This document shows positions 15,423 to 25,560 of a stretch of DNA of 64,000 bases, in pieces. The stretch is from contig NZ_CP049838.1 in the NCBI RefSeq assembly GCF_013085465.1, positions 6,448,001-6,512,000 of the forward strand, read 5' to 3'. The stretch's first letter is position 1; each line of letters starts with the position of its first letter. The translations under genes and the position numbers were made by a program. This DNA is from Streptomyces asoensis (GTDB lineage: Bacteria > Actinomycetota > Actinomycetes > Streptomycetales > Streptomycetaceae). The notes below the pieces were generated by a model, which was not told the DNA's origin, made no database searches, and worked only from the letters and a program-made list of their open reading frames with translations.

Positions 15423-17666
15423 ATGTCCCACGACGGCGTCGGCCCGCGCGCGGTCATGCGCTCGGTCGCCTTCCTCACCGCGGGCGCGCTCGCGGTGCCC
15501 CTGCTGTCCGGCTGCGGGTCCGCGGACGAGGCAGGCAAGCCCCTGGCCCGCCAGGACATCGCCCCGGCCGGCCGTGCCCAGGTCGCCGAGGGCGGCACAC
15601 TGCGCTGGGCCGTGGACGCGGTGCCGGACACCTTCAACACCTTCCAGTCGGATGCCGACGCCACGACCACCCGGGTCGCCCAGGCCGTCCTGCCCTCGAT
15701 GTACCGGCTCGACGCGACCGGGCGCCCGCAGCGCGACTCCGACTACCTGGAGTCCGCGAAGGTCGTCGACACCGAGCCCAAACAGGTCGTCCTGTACAAG
15801 CTGAACCAGCAGGCCGTCTGGAGCGACGGCCGGGAGATCGGCGCCGCCGACTTCGCCGCCCAGTGGCGGGCCCTGGCGGGCAAGGACAGCGCCTACTGGA
15901 CCGCCCGCAACGCCGGCTACGAGCGCATCGAGAAGATCGAGCGCGGGGCCAACGACCTGGAGGTCCGGGTCACCTTCAAGCGGACCTACGCCGACTGGCG
16001 GTCGCTGTTCTCCCCGCTGTACCCGAAGGACGTCATGGGCACGCCCGACGCGTTCAACGACGCGGCGCGCCGCAAGCTGAAGGTGACCGCCGGGCCGTTC
16101 GTGGTGAAGAAGGTCGACCGCAAGAAGGACCAGGTGCGCCTCACCCGCAACACCCGCTGGTGGGGCCGGCCGGCCAAGCTCTCCGAGATCGTGCTGACGG
16201 CCGTCCCGAGGGACGAGCGGGCGTCCGCGCTGGCCGAAGGGAAGATCGATCTGGCCGAGATCGACCCGGCCACGGTGCAGCGCATCGACGGCGCCGCGAA
16301 CGGCACGGCCGGACCGCTCGCCGGTCCCGGCTCCGGGCGCACCGCCGCGAAGGCGCTGCGGTCCTGGGCGCTCGCCCACGGTTCGGACGAGGACACGGCC
16401 GAGGACGAGGTCGAGGCCCGCACCGAGCTGAGCAAGGCGATCGCGAAGTGGGAACAGCAGCAGGAGGCGCTGCGCGACTTCGAGGTGCGCAGATCGCTGG
16501 AGCCGGCGTACACGCAGCTGGCGCTGAACGGCGCGGACGGACTGCTGGCGGACGAGCGGGTGCGGCGGGCCGTCGCCCGCGCGCTGGACCGCAGGGAACT
16601 GGCCGAGGTCGTGCTGAAGCCGCTGGGTCTGCCCGCGGAGCCGGTCGGCAGCCATCTGGCCCTGGCCGGGCAGGACGCGTACGCCGACAACAGCGGGGCG
16701 CTGGGCGGCCAGGACACCACCGAGGCGCAGGCGCTGCTCGCGGATGCCGGGTGGGTGCCCGGAGGCCCGGTCAAGAAGCAGGAGAAGGGCGAGAAGGCGG
16801 CCGGGTCGGAGGGGAAGAAGGCGGGCAGCAAGGAGAGCGACTCCGACGACGACTCCGCGGACGGCGACGGCACGTACATCGTCGGTGCGGACGACAAGGC
16901 TCGGGCCGGGACGGACCACGAGGAGAAGCGGGACGTCACGAAGGGGGAGAGCGCGGGGAGGGACGACGACGGCCCCCGGCAGCTCGCCCAGGACGGCAAG
17001 CAGTTCAAGCAGGTGCACCAGGGCGGCGCCCCCGGCGCCTACGCCCCGAAGGGCACCGCCGCGCCGGCCGGCGCCCCGGCCAAGGCGCTGGCCAAGGACG
17101 GCAAGGCGCTCAGCCTGCGGTTCGTGCTGCCGTCCGGCCCGGGGTCGGAGCCGCTGGCGGCGGTCGCCGCGCGGATCACGAGGATGCTGGCGAAGGTCGG
17201 CATCGGCACGGACATCACCAAGGTCTCGGACGAGAGCTACTTCAAGGACCACATCGCCTCCGGTCAGTACGACCTCGCGCTGTACTCCTGGCCCGCGTCC
17301 GCCTTCCCCGCCACCGACGCCCGGCCGATCTACGCCAAGCCGGTGCCGGCCGCCGACGGCTCGCTGAGCGTCGAGCAGAACTACACCCGGATCGGCACCG
17401 ACCAGGTCGATCAGTTGTTCGAACGAGCGGTCTCGACCCTGGACGACGGAGAGAAGCGGTCCCTGATCCGCAAGGCCGACTCCCGTATCTGGGCGGCTGC
17501 CGGATCGATTCCTCTCTATCAGCGCCCCCAGCTCACCGCGGTACGGAAGAACGTGGTCAACGCGGGTGCCTTCGGCTTCCAGACCCCCGTCTACGAGGAC
17601 ATGGGCTTCCTGAAGAAGGGTGCCAAGAAGGGGGCGAAGGCCTCCGCGAGCCCCTCCGAGAAGTGA
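15423..17666 (+). CDS. Family 5 ABC transporter substrate-binding lipoprotein with charged insert
   Basis: The protein is 747 residues from ATG 15423, with GGAGGT 8 bases upstream. The signal peptide ends in a lipobox (LLSGC, Cys31), so it is a membrane-anchored lipoprotein. The SBP_bac_5 (peptide/nickel-binding) fold covers about residues 60-440 and 560-735 (DSDYLESAKVVDTEPKQVVL, DERVRRAVARALDRRELAEV). A low-complexity Lys/Glu/Gly/Asp insert interrupts it at about 450-540. It has no adjacent permease or ATPase genes; an orphan binding protein feeding the nearby bldK system is possible but unproven. Confidence 0.8.
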   Translation: MSHDGVGPRAVMRSVAFLTAGALAVPLLSGCGSADEAGKPLARQDIAPAGRAQVAEGGTLRWAVDAVPDTFNTFQSDADATTTRVAQAVLPSMYRLDATGRPQRDSDYLESAKVVDTEPKQVVLYKLNQQAVWSDGREIGAADFAAQWRALAGKDSAYWTARNAGYERIEKIERGANDLEVRVTFKRTYADWRSLFSPLYPKDVMGTPDAFNDAARRKLKVTAGPFVVKKVDRKKDQVRLTRNTRWWGRPAKLSEIVLTAVPRDERASALAEGKIDLAEIDPATVQRIDGAANGTAGPLAGPGSGRTAAKALRSWALAHGSDEDTAEDEVEARTELSKAIAKWEQQQEALRDFEVRRSLEPAYTQLALNGADGLLADERVRRAVARALDRRELAEVVLKPLGLPAEPVGSHLALAGQDAYADNSGALGGQDTTEAQALLADAGWVPGGPVKKQEKGEKAAGSEGKKAGSKESDSDDDSADGDGTYIVGADDKARAGTDHEEKRDVTKGESAGRDDDGPRQLAQDGKQFKQVHQGGAPGAYAPKGTAAPAGAPAKALAKDGKALSLRFVLPSGPGSEPLAAVAARITRMLAKVGIGTDITKVSDESYFKDHIASGQYDLALYSWPASAFPATDARPIYAKPVPAADGSLSVEQNYTRIGTDQVDQLFERAVSTLDDGEKRSLIRKADSRIWAAAGSIPLYQRPQLTAVRKNVVNAGAFGFQTPVYEDMGFLKKGAKKGAKASASPSEK

Positions 17667-17693
17667 GCGCGCGGTGAGCTCGAAGTGAGCCGA

Positions 17694-17727
17694 GTGGCCC
17701 TGCGGGGGCCGTCCCCCGCCGGGCCAC
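17694..17727 (+). terminator. Strong GC hairpin between the binding protein and typA
   Basis: GTGGCCC and GGGCCAC enclose an inner GCGGGGG/CCCCCGC pairing, giving a 14-bp stem with one internal mismatch, 28 bases after the stop codon. It has no T-run. Confidence 0.65.
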
Positions 17728-17824
17728 GTACCATGGGGTGAGGCCGTGGCGTGTCAAGCCCGGCAGGGCCCGCGTAACACGTACGCAGCAGGGTCGCCCT
17801 CACACTCCGGGAGAACGCCGCTTT

Positions 17825-19732
17825 ATGGCCACGCGCCACGACATTCGCAACGTAGCCATCGTCGCCCACGTCGACCACGGCAAGACGACTCTGGTCGACG
17901 CCATGCTCAAGCAGGCCGGCGCCTTCGCCGCGCACGCCGCCGAGTCGCTCGACGACCGCATGATGGACTCGAACGACCTGGAGCGTGAGAAGGGCATCAC
18001 GATCCTCGCCAAGAACACGGCGGTGAAGTACCACCCCAAGGACGGGGGGGACGTCATCACCATCAACATCATCGACACCCCCGGTCACGCCGACTTCGGC
18101 GGCGAGGTGGAGCGCGGCCTGTCGATGGTCGATGCCGTCGTGCTGCTGGTGGACGCCTCCGAGGGTCCGCTGCCGCAGACCCGCTTCGTGCTGCGCAAGG
18201 CGCTCCAGCAGCGTCTGCCCGTCATCCTGTGCATCAACAAGACCGACCGGGCGGACTCCCGGATCGACGAGGTCGTCAACGAGACGTACGACCTCTTCCT
18301 GGACCTGGACGCCGACGAGGACCAGATCGAGTTCCCGATCGTCTACGCGTGTGCGCGTGACGGCGTCGCCTCGCTGACCAAGCCGGAGGACGGCACGGTC
18401 CCGCAGGACAGCGACAGCCTGGAGCCGTTCTTCTCCACGATCCTGTCCCACGTCCCGGCTCCGGAGTACGACGAGGAGGCTCCGCTCCAGGCGCACGTCA
18501 CCAACCTGGACGCCGACAACTTCCTCGGCCGTATCGCGCTGCTACGCGTCGAGCAGGGCGAGCTGCGCAAGGGCCAGACGGTCACCTGGATCAAGCGCGA
18601 CGGCACCCTGTCCAACGTGCGCATCACCGAGCTGCTGATGACCGAGGCGCTCACCCGCAAGCCGGCCGAGATGGCGGGCCCCGGTGACATCTGTGCCGTG
18701 GCCGGTATCCCGGACATCATGATCGGTGAGACCCTCGCCGACCCCGAGAACCCGATCGCGCTCCCGCTGATCACGGTCGACGAGCCGGCGATCTCCATGA
18801 CCATCGGTACGAACACCTCGCCGCTGGTCGGCCGCGGCGGCACCGGCAAGGGTGCCTCGGCCAAGGCCGCGGTCAAGGACCGCAAGGTCACCGCCCGTCA
18901 GGTCAAGGACCGCCTGGACCGCGAGCTGGTCGGCAACGTCTCGCTCCGCGTCCTGGACACCGAGCGTCCCGACGCCTGGGAGGTGCAGGGCCGCGGCGAG
19001 CTGGCGCTGGCCATCCTGGTCGAGCAGATGCGCCGTGAGGGCTTCGAGCTGACCATCGGCAAGCCCCAGGTGGTCACCCAGGAGATCGACGGCAAGGTCC
19101 ACGAGCCGGTCGAGCGCATGACGATCGACGTTCCCGAGGAGCACATGGGCGCGGTCACGCAGCTCATGGGCGTCCGCAAGGGCCGGATGGACAACATGTC
19201 CAACCACGGCTCGGGCTGGGTCCGCCTGGAGTTCGTCGTCCCCTCCCGCGGCCTCATCGGCTTCCGGACCGAGTTCCTGACCGGCACGCGCGGCACGGGC
19301 ATCGCCCACTCCATCCACGAGGGCCACGAGCCGTGGTTCGGCGTCCTGACGACCCGTAACAACGGTTCGCTGGTCGCCGACCGCGCGGGCGCCGTCACCG
19401 CCTTTGCGATGACGAACCTCCAGGAGCGCGGCGTGCTGTTCACCGACCCCGGCACCGAGGTGTACGAGGGCATGATCGTCGGCGAGAACTCCCGCGCCGA
19501 CGACATGGACGTGAACATCACCAAGGAGAAGAAGCTCACCAACATGCGCTCCGCCGCGGCCGACTCGTTCGAGGCGATCGTGCCGCCGCGCAAGCTGTCG
19601 CTCGAGCAGTCGCTGGAGTTCTGCCGTGACGACGAGTGCGTCGAGGTGACCCCGGAGGCGGTTCGCATCCGCAAGGTCGTGCTCGACCAGCGCGATCGCG
19701 CCCGCACCGCGAGCCGCGCCAAGCACGGCTGA
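17825..19732 (+). CDS. typA: Translational GTPase TypA/BipA
   Basis: The protein is 635 residues. It has all GTPase motifs at the N-terminus: G1 AHVDHGKTT (residues about 14-22), a G2/switch region ending REKGITI, G3 [12 protein letters not shown] and G4 NKTDR. EF-G-like domains II, III and V follow, then the BipA-specific C-terminal domain. It acts on the ribosome and in other bacteria is linked to stress adaptation and subunit assembly. The ATG at 17825 matches the conserved [23 protein letters not shown] N-terminus. It is monocistronic, bracketed by hairpins. Confidence 0.95.
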   Translation: MATRHDIRNVAIVAHVDHGKTTLVDAMLKQAGAFAAHAAESLDDRMMDSNDLEREKGITILAKNTAVKYHPKDGGDVITINIIDTPGHADFGGEVERGLSMVDAVVLLVDASEGPLPQTRFVLRKALQQRLPVILCINKTDRADSRIDEVVNETYDLFLDLDADEDQIEFPIVYACARDGVASLTKPEDGTVPQDSDSLEPFFSTILSHVPAPEYDEEAPLQAHVTNLDADNFLGRIALLRVEQGELRKGQTVTWIKRDGTLSNVRITELLMTEALTRKPAEMAGPGDICAVAGIPDIMIGETLADPENPIALPLITVDEPAISMTIGTNTSPLVGRGGTGKGASAKAAVKDRKVTARQVKDRLDRELVGNVSLRVLDTERPDAWEVQGRGELALAILVEQMRREGFELTIGKPQVVTQEIDGKVHEPVERMTIDVPEEHMGAVTQLMGVRKGRMDNMSNHGSGWVRLEFVVPSRGLIGFRTEFLTGTRGTGIAHSIHEGHEPWFGVLTTRNNGSLVADRAGAVTAFAMTNLQERGVLFTDPGTEVYEGMIVGENSRADDMDVNITKEKKLTNMRSAAADSFEAIVPPRKLSLEQSLEFCRDDECVEVTPEAVRIRKVVLDQRDRARTASRAKHG

Positions 19733-19765
19733 TCCGCGGGTAGTTCACCGCCGCAGCACACTCCG

Positions 19766-19806
19766 GAGCCCGGGTGTCCCCATCATGGGGATGCCCGGGC
19801 TTTTCG
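19766..19806 (+). terminator. Rho-independent terminator after typA
   Basis: AGCCCGGGTGTCCCC and GGGGATGCCCGGGCT pair as a 15-bp stem (one mismatch region) around ATCAT, followed by TTTT. It lies 34 bases after the typA stop codon. Confidence 0.85.
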
Positions 19807-20156
19807 CAACCCGTTTTTCGGAGCCCGCACGGTGACCTCTGTCCGAAATGCGGAGATCCTCGCCCGATACCCATGTAACAAGTCCGTTTCGCGGCCTTCT
19901 CGCGCCAGAGACTTTGTCCGGATTTTGGAAGATCTAGGCGTCAGCTGTGACTGAATTGAGATTTAAAGACAGTGGTCGGCACATGGCGCATGCCAGATAG
20001 TTAGCCGCGTAACGCTCGGGTCAATGGGTCTCGCGCTGTGGGGACAGCGCCGACTCGCGAGCACCAGGGGGTGTCTGACCCTCCGTCAGGGGTGTCGGAG
20101 GTCGGACGAGCGCCCCCTCCTGTCGGTGAACACGTGGAGTCACAAGGAGGATCCCC
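19807..20156 (+). promoter_or_regulatory. bldK upstream region
   Basis: This is a 350-bp AT-richer stretch before the bldK leader, presumably containing its promoter. A GAAGATCT element at 19928 resembles the GAAGATCC triplet found upstream of the third importer (49.79-49.85 kb). Short inverted repeats lie around 20075-20110. I could not identify an AdpA consensus or an unambiguous -35/-10 pair. Confidence 0.4.
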
Positions 20157-20225
20157 ATGCCAGTCAACCGGCCCATGCGGTCCATCACCGGTCTGTCCGC
20201 CCCAGCCCGCGGCGACTGTCACTGA
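20157..20225 (+). CDS. Possible 22-residue leader peptide upstream of bldKA
   Basis: ATG 20157 is preceded, with 7 bases between, by a near-perfect Shine-Dalgarno (AAGGAGG), the strongest in this part of the window. It opens a 22-codon frame (begins MPVNRPMRSI, ends ARGDCH) that stops at TGA 20223. The stop lies 178 bases before bldKA, which itself has a weak ribosome-binding site. A strong start on a tiny ORF in the leader of an operon suggests translational sensing or attenuation. It could also be a stand-alone small protein. Nothing is known to me about this peptide. Confidence 0.45.
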   Translation: MPVNRPMRSITGLSAPARGDCH

Positions 20226-20403
20226 CCTGACGTCCGGCCGCCGACTGCGGCCGTTCGACTACGCGCGTCCGGCTGCGGCTTCTTCCGTGCCGTCCGTCCG
20301 GCGCGCTCCGGCGTCCCTTCATGCACCGATCGGCGATCACGCGGCAGCCCGCGTCCGTCGCCGGCTCGGCATACCCACACCCGTGAAGTGAAATGGGCGA
20401 ACT

Positions 20404-21438
20404 GTGACAAGTCCTACCGACATCGAGGGCGGCGGTACGTCGGTCGTGGTCGACGGCGACCAGGAGCCGAGGCCGGCGCCCGAGGCCAAGGTGCCCGTGG
20501 GCCGGTCTCCCGGTCAGCTCATGTGGCTCCGCTTCAAGCGGGACCGCACGGGCGTGATCTCCGCCTACGTCGTGCTGCTCTTCTTCCTGGTCGGCCTGCT
20601 CGCCCCGCTGATCTCCAAGCTCTACGGCAACAACCCGTACACCGTGTACGCGGACGAACGGCCGGAGTTGTTCGACAGCGCGGGTGTGCCGGTGCAGCCC
20701 AACGGCGGGATCAGCGGCGAGTTCTGGTTCGGCCTGGAACCGGGCAACGGCTACGACGTCTTCACCAAGCTGCTCTACGGCATCCGCAACTCCCTGGGCA
20801 TCTCCCTCGCGGTCACCCTCGCCACCGTGCTGACCGGCATCGTCCTCGGGGTCGCGGCCGGCTATCTCGGCGGCAGGACGGACTTCCTGATCAGCCGGGT
20901 GATCGACTTCCTGCTCGCCATCCCGGCCCAGCTGTTCTTCATCGCGAGCATGCCGGTCGTGGTCTCCCTGTTCGTCAGCCCGCGCGACGAGACGCCCGTC
21001 TACGTCCGGGTCGTCGCCCTGATCTCGGTGCAGTGGGTCCTCGGCTGGATGAGCCTCGGCCGCATCCTGCGCGGCACCAGCCTCGCCCTGCGGGAACGGG
21101 AGTTCATCGAGGCCGCCAAGGTGAGCGGGGCGCCACCGGGGCGGATCATCCGCAAGGAGATCCTGCCCAACGTGGTCACACCGATCCTGGTGCAGGCCAC
21201 CTACATGCTGCCGAACTTCGTGACCGCCGAGGCCGGTCTGTCCTTCCTCGGCGTGGGACTGGTCGAACCGACGCCGGACTGGGGGCAGATGTTCTCCAAG
21301 GCGGCGACCGAACTCGTGATGCAGAACGACATCACCTACATGTTCTTCCCCGGTGTCTCGATGATCATCTTCATCGTGGCGTTCAACCTGCTCGGGGACT
21401 CGGTCAGGGACGCCTTCGACCCCAAGACGGCGCGCTGA
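20404..21438 (+). CDS. bldKA: BldK oligopeptide ABC transporter, permease BldKA
   Basis: The 344-residue DppC/OppC-type permease starts at GTG 20404. A polar N-terminus is followed by helix 1 (about 55-75, GVISAYVVLLFFLVGLLAP), a large periplasmic loop and the BPD_transp_1 domain. That domain holds the EAA loop 'EAAKVSGAPPGRIIRKEILP' that contacts the ATPases. Gene order permease, binding protein, permease, ATPase, ATPase is that of the S. coelicolor bldK operon, and the neighbouring typA and sdh genes also match that region as I recall it. BldK imports an extracellular oligopeptide needed for aerial growth. Confidence 0.85.
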   Translation: MTSPTDIEGGGTSVVVDGDQEPRPAPEAKVPVGRSPGQLMWLRFKRDRTGVISAYVVLLFFLVGLLAPLISKLYGNNPYTVYADERPELFDSAGVPVQPNGGISGEFWFGLEPGNGYDVFTKLLYGIRNSLGISLAVTLATVLTGIVLGVAAGYLGGRTDFLISRVIDFLLAIPAQLFFIASMPVVVSLFVSPRDETPVYVRVVALISVQWVLGWMSLGRILRGTSLALREREFIEAAKVSGAPPGRIIRKEILPNVVTPILVQATYMLPNFVTAEAGLSFLGVGLVEPTPDWGQMFSKAATELVMQNDITYMFFPGVSMIIFIVAFNLLGDSVRDAFDPKTAR

Positions 21439-21503
21439 TCCGCACATCACGCTTTTTGGACTCACAGACTGCTGGACTCAAAGAGATGGGTGGGAAACGA
21501 GTG

Positions 21504-23309
21504 ATGGGTAAGGGTGGACGCCGCGCGTACGCCGCGCTCTCGCTGGTCGCTGCCGGAGCGCTCGTGCTCTCCGGTTGCAGCGAGGGCGGCAGCAAGGAAG
21601 GCAGTAACAAGGACGACAAGGAGAACGCCCAACGGCAGCAGTCCTCCATCGACTTCGGCGACGTGAAGGCCTCGACCGGCCCGGCCGCCGAGGTCCCCGG
21701 CGCCAAGCCCGGAGGCGCGGTCACCGTTCTCCAGAGAGACAGCTACGCGCACATCGACCCCGCACAGATCTACGTCTCCGACGAGATGGCGCTGTCGCAG
21801 CTCATCCACCGAGGTCTGACCGGCTACAAGGCGACCAGTGAGGACGGCAAGAAGCACGAGGTCGTCGGCGACCTGGCCACCGACAGCGGGACCAGCACCG
21901 ACGGCGGCAAGACCTGGAAGTACACGCTGAAGGACGGGATCAAGTGGGCCGACGGCTCCGCGATCACCGCCACCGACGTGCGCCACACCTTCGAGCGGCT
22001 GTTCGCGCCGTTCGTCGCCAACGGCCCCACCTACATCCAGCAGTGGCTCGCCGACACGCCGGGCACCGAGTACCGCAACCTGCTGAAGGACGGCCCGTAC
22101 GGCGGCAAGCACCTGCCGGACACCATCCTGGAGACGCCGGACGCGAAGACGGTCGTCTTCAAGTTCAAGAAGCCCAAGCCGGACCTGCCGTACGCGCTGG
22201 CCATGGCGGGCTACTCCCTCGTCTCGAAGGCGAAGGACACCAAGGAGAAGTACGACAAGGCCCCGATGACCTCGGGCCCGTACAAGATCCAGGACTTCAA
22301 GTCCGGCAAGTCGATGGTCCTGGTGAAGAACACCAACTGGGACCCGAAGACCGACCCGATCCGGCACCAGTACATCGACCAATTCACGTTCGCGTTCAAC
22401 AAGCAGTTCGAGGACTCCACCAAGGCCATCCTCGACGACTCCGGCGCCAACGCCACCGCGGTCAGCTTCAACAACGAGGTCGACGCGGGCAACCTGTCCA
22501 AGATCCTCGCCGACGCGACGCTGAAGTCCCGCACCGTCTCCGGCTACCAGCCGTACGTGGGTCAGATCGACATCAACATGTCGCAGAAGGAGATGCAGGA
22601 CAAGACGGTCCGCGAGGCCATCGCCTACGCCCTGCCGATCACCCCGTTCGTGCGCGCCTTCGGTGGCACCGCGGCCCGCGAGGTCGCCGGCGGTCTGATC
22701 AGCCCGACCGTGTCCGGCTACAACCCGAACTTCGACCCCTTCGGCAAGAAGAAGAAGCCGGCCGGTGACCCGGCCAAGGCCAAGGAACTCCTGGAGAAGG
22801 CCGGCAAGACGGGTCTGAAGCTGACCTTCGGCTACATCAACACCCCCGAGGGCCAGCAGTACTCCACCGCCATGGCCGCGGGTCTGGAGAAGGCCGGCTT
22901 CGACGTCCAGCGCCAGGAGATCCCGGCCGAGACGTACTACGACCAGGTCGGCAAGGTCAGCAACAACTTCGACATCTACCACACCGCGTGGGGCGCCGAC
23001 TGGCCGAGCTCCTCGACCGTCATCCCGCCGCTCTACGACGGACGCCAGATCCAGGACGGCGCCGCGAACTACTCGCACATCAACGACCCGAAGGTCAACG
23101 CCGACATCGACAAGGCGAGCACCATCACCGACCCGATCAAGGCCGCGGAGGCCTGGAACAAGATCAACGAGTACATCGTGAAGGACGTCGTCTCCAACAT
23201 CCCGACGGCGTACTACAAGCAGACCCAGATCGCCGGTTCGAAGATCGGCGGCCTCGTGTACGACGACGTCATCGGCGGCATCGACCCGCGCAGGCTGTTT
23301 GTGAAGTAA
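21504..23309 (+). CDS. bldKB: BldK substrate-binding lipoprotein BldKB
   Basis: The protein is 601 residues from ATG 21504; ATG 21486 is an alternative, but the shorter form fits the known length of about 600. The lipobox LVLSGC puts the acylated cysteine at residue 25, after a signal peptide. The rest is an SBP_bac_5 peptide-binding domain (YVSDEMALSQLIHRGLTGYK near its start, DIYHTAWGADWPSSSTVIPP late). It captures extracellular oligopeptide and delivers it to BldKA/C. It lies in the operon 65 bases after bldKA. A paralogue of the same layout is encoded at 46.6-48.4 kb. Confidence 0.87.
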   Translation: MGKGGRRAYAALSLVAAGALVLSGCSEGGSKEGSNKDDKENAQRQQSSIDFGDVKASTGPAAEVPGAKPGGAVTVLQRDSYAHIDPAQIYVSDEMALSQLIHRGLTGYKATSEDGKKHEVVGDLATDSGTSTDGGKTWKYTLKDGIKWADGSAITATDVRHTFERLFAPFVANGPTYIQQWLADTPGTEYRNLLKDGPYGGKHLPDTILETPDAKTVVFKFKKPKPDLPYALAMAGYSLVSKAKDTKEKYDKAPMTSGPYKIQDFKSGKSMVLVKNTNWDPKTDPIRHQYIDQFTFAFNKQFEDSTKAILDDSGANATAVSFNNEVDAGNLSKILADATLKSRTVSGYQPYVGQIDINMSQKEMQDKTVREAIAYALPITPFVRAFGGTAAREVAGGLISPTVSGYNPNFDPFGKKKKPAGDPAKAKELLEKAGKTGLKLTFGYINTPEGQQYSTAMAAGLEKAGFDVQRQEIPAETYYDQVGKVSNNFDIYHTAWGADWPSSSTVIPPLYDGRQIQDGAANYSHINDPKVNADIDKASTITDPIKAAEAWNKINEYIVKDVVSNIPTAYYKQTQIAGSKIGGLVYDDVIGGIDPRRLFVK

Positions 23310-23432
23310 CCCCTTCCCGAGCGCGGCGCCCGGTGCGCCCCGTCCCGCCTCCGCGACGGGGCGCACCGGCCCGCACGGCCCTTTGAGCCGGCTCCGCGAG
23401 CCGGCCTCACGAGCCCGAAAGCTGCCACTGAG

Positions 23433-24413
23433 ATGCTGCGCTTCCTTCTTCGCCGGGCCCTCGGCTCGCTGGTGATCCTGGTCCTGCTGACCGTCGTCGC
23501 CTTCCTGCTGTTCTTCGGCATGCCCCGTGACCCGGCGCTGCTGATGTGCGGCAAGACGTGCACGCCCGACGCACTGGCGAACATCCACCGCACGCTCGGC
23601 ATCGACAAGTCGGTCCCCGAGCAGTTCTGGATCTTCCTTCAGGGGCTGGTCGCGGGCCGGGACGACTTCGCCCAAGGGCCCTGCCCCGCCCCCTGTTTCG
23701 GCTACTCGTACCACACCAACGAGCAGGTCTGGTCGACCCTGATGGACCGGCTGCCGCTCACCGTCTCGCTCGCGCTCGGCGCCACCGTCGTCTTCCTGTT
23801 CGTCGGACTCGGCACCGGAATGCTGGCCGCCTGGCGGCGCGGCACGCTCATCGACAAGTCGTTCACCGCGGGCTCCATGGTGCTCAGCTCGATGCAGATC
23901 TACTTCCTGGGCCCGCTCGCCCTCGCCGTGCTGGTGTACCAGACCCATATCTTCGACGAGCCCCGGTACACCGAGCTCACCCAGGATCCCGTCGCCTGGT
24001 TCACCGGACTGATGATCCCCTGGGTCGTGCTGTCCACGATCTTCGCCGCGCAGTACACCCGTATGGCGCGCTCGTCGATGATCGAGCAGCTCCAGGAGGA
24101 ACACATCCGGACCGCCCGCGCCAAGGGGATGAGCCGGCGGTACGTCTTCTTCCGGTACGCCTGGCGCGGCTCCCTCATCCCGATCGTCACCATCCTCGGC
24201 ATCGACCTCTCCTCGATGCTCGGCGGCGCGATCATCACCGAGTACACCTTCGGACTGCCCGGCCTCGGGCATCTCGCGGTGGAGTCCGTGCAGTTCAGCG
24301 ACCTTCCGCTGCTGCTGGGCGTGATGCTCTTCGCCGCCGCCGTGATCCTGCTGTGCAACATCGTCGTCGACGCCGCCTACGCCTTCATCGACCCGCGCGT
24401 ACGGCTGTCCTAG
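23433..24413 (+). CDS. bldKC: BldK permease BldKC
   Basis: The 326-residue DppB/OppB-type permease starts with the typical MLRFLLRRALGSLVILVLL helix. It has about six membrane helices and an EAA loop around residues 222-240 (RTARAKGMSRRYVFFRYAWR). A Cys-containing external loop (LMCGKTCTPDALANIHRTLG, then a Cys-Pro-Ala-Pro-Cys stretch) is shared with the paralogue at 45.5 kb. It pairs with BldKA to form the channel. Confidence 0.87.
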   Translation: MLRFLLRRALGSLVILVLLTVVAFLLFFGMPRDPALLMCGKTCTPDALANIHRTLGIDKSVPEQFWIFLQGLVAGRDDFAQGPCPAPCFGYSYHTNEQVWSTLMDRLPLTVSLALGATVVFLFVGLGTGMLAAWRRGTLIDKSFTAGSMVLSSMQIYFLGPLALAVLVYQTHIFDEPRYTELTQDPVAWFTGLMIPWVVLSTIFAAQYTRMARSSMIEQLQEEHIRTARAKGMSRRYVFFRYAWRGSLIPIVTILGIDLSSMLGGAIITEYTFGLPGLGHLAVESVQFSDLPLLLGVMLFAAAVILLCNIVVDAAYAFIDPRVRLS

Positions 24414-24445
24414 CCGTTTCCCGGACTGTCGTCAGGAGCTTTGTC

Positions 24446-25507
24446 GTGACCACTGTGACCAAGGAGGCCGGGGCGCCCGTCCCGGCCGGCGCGGGCGCGT
24501 TCCTCTCGGTGCGGGACCTGCACGTCAGTTTCACCACGGAGGACGGTGCCGTCCGGGCCGTCGACGGGCTCTCCTTCGACCTCGAACGAGGCCGCACCCT
24601 CGGTATCGTCGGCGAGTCCGGATCCGGGAAGTCCGTCACCAACCTGACCGTCCTCGGGCTGCACAACCCGATGTTCACCACCGTCGAGGGCGAGATCCTG
24701 CTGGAGGGTCAGGAGCTGACCACGGCCCGGGAGTCGGAACTGGAGAAACTGCGCGGCAACAAGGTCGCGATGATCTTCCAGGACCCGCTCACCGCGCTCT
24801 CCCCGTACTACACCGTCGGCCGGCAGATCGCCGAGCCGTACATGAAGCACCGGGGCGCCTCGAAGAAGGCCGCCTGGGAGCGCACGGTGGAGATGCTCGG
24901 CAAGGTCGGCATCCCCAACCCGCGGGAACGGGCGAAGGACTACCCCCACCAGTTCTCCGGCGGTATGCGGCAGCGCGCGATGATCGCGATGGCGCTGGTC
25001 TGCGACCCCGACCTGCTGATCGCCGACGAGCCGACCACCGCGCTCGACGTCACCGTCCAGGCGCAGATCCTCGACCTGCTCAAGGACCTTCAGCGGGAGT
25101 TCGGCACCGCGATCATCTTCATCACGCACGACCTCGGGGTCATCGCCGACATGGCCGACGACATCATGGTGATGTACGCGGGCGGCGCGGTCGAGCGCGG
25201 GACGACCGAGCAGGTGCTGCGTTCACCGCAACACCCGTACACCTGGGGCCTGTTGAACTCCATGCCCCGGCTGGACTCGGACCTGGGCACTCCGCTCGCC
25301 CCCATCCCCGGCGCCCCGCCGTCGCTGCTGAACCCGCCCTCCGGCTGCCGATTCCACCCCCGCTGCACCTTCCGGGACCGGGTCGGCGGCAACCGCTGTG
25401 TCACCGAACGTCCCCTGCTGGCCCCGGACCGCGCCTCCGCCTGTCACCTCACGGCGGAACAGAAGCGGACCATCTTCATGGACGAGATCAAGCCCCGACT
25501 GGGGTAG
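24446..25507 (+). CDS. bldKD: BldK ATPase BldKD
   Basis: The 353-residue DppD-type ATPase starts at GTG 24446 with AGGAG upstream. It has Walker A GESGSGKS (about residue 55), signature [14 protein letters not shown], Walker [13 protein letters not shown], and the oligopeptide-family C-terminal Cys motif (GCRFHPRC, later a Cys in ACHL). It energises peptide import together with BldKE. Its stop lies 47 bases before bldKE. Confidence 0.87.
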   Translation: MTTVTKEAGAPVPAGAGAFLSVRDLHVSFTTEDGAVRAVDGLSFDLERGRTLGIVGESGSGKSVTNLTVLGLHNPMFTTVEGEILLEGQELTTARESELEKLRGNKVAMIFQDPLTALSPYYTVGRQIAEPYMKHRGASKKAAWERTVEMLGKVGIPNPRERAKDYPHQFSGGMRQRAMIAMALVCDPDLLIADEPTTALDVTVQAQILDLLKDLQREFGTAIIFITHDLGVIADMADDIMVMYAGGAVERGTTEQVLRSPQHPYTWGLLNSMPRLDSDLGTPLAPIPGAPPSLLNPPSGCRFHPRCTFRDRVGGNRCVTERPLLAPDRASACHLTAEQKRTIFMDEIKPRLG

Positions 25508-25519
25508 GGGCAGGACCTG

Positions 25520-25560
25520 AGGAGCAAGCACGTGAAGAAGGCCAGGAGGAGCACGTGAAG
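25520..25560 (+). repeat. Duplicated ribosome-binding site/start segment before bldKE
   Basis: GGAGCAAGCACGTGAAGAAG (25520-25539) is followed by the similar GGAGGAGCACGTGAAGAAAG. This places two GTGAAGAA starts 23 bases apart and out of frame with each other. Only the second (25555) opens the ATPase frame. Confidence 0.6.

Noticed and set aside
19807..20156. AdpA-binding sites upstream of bldK
   Set aside because: AdpA control of developmental genes made this worth looking for, but no sequence matching TGGCSNGWWY closely enough was found by eye.
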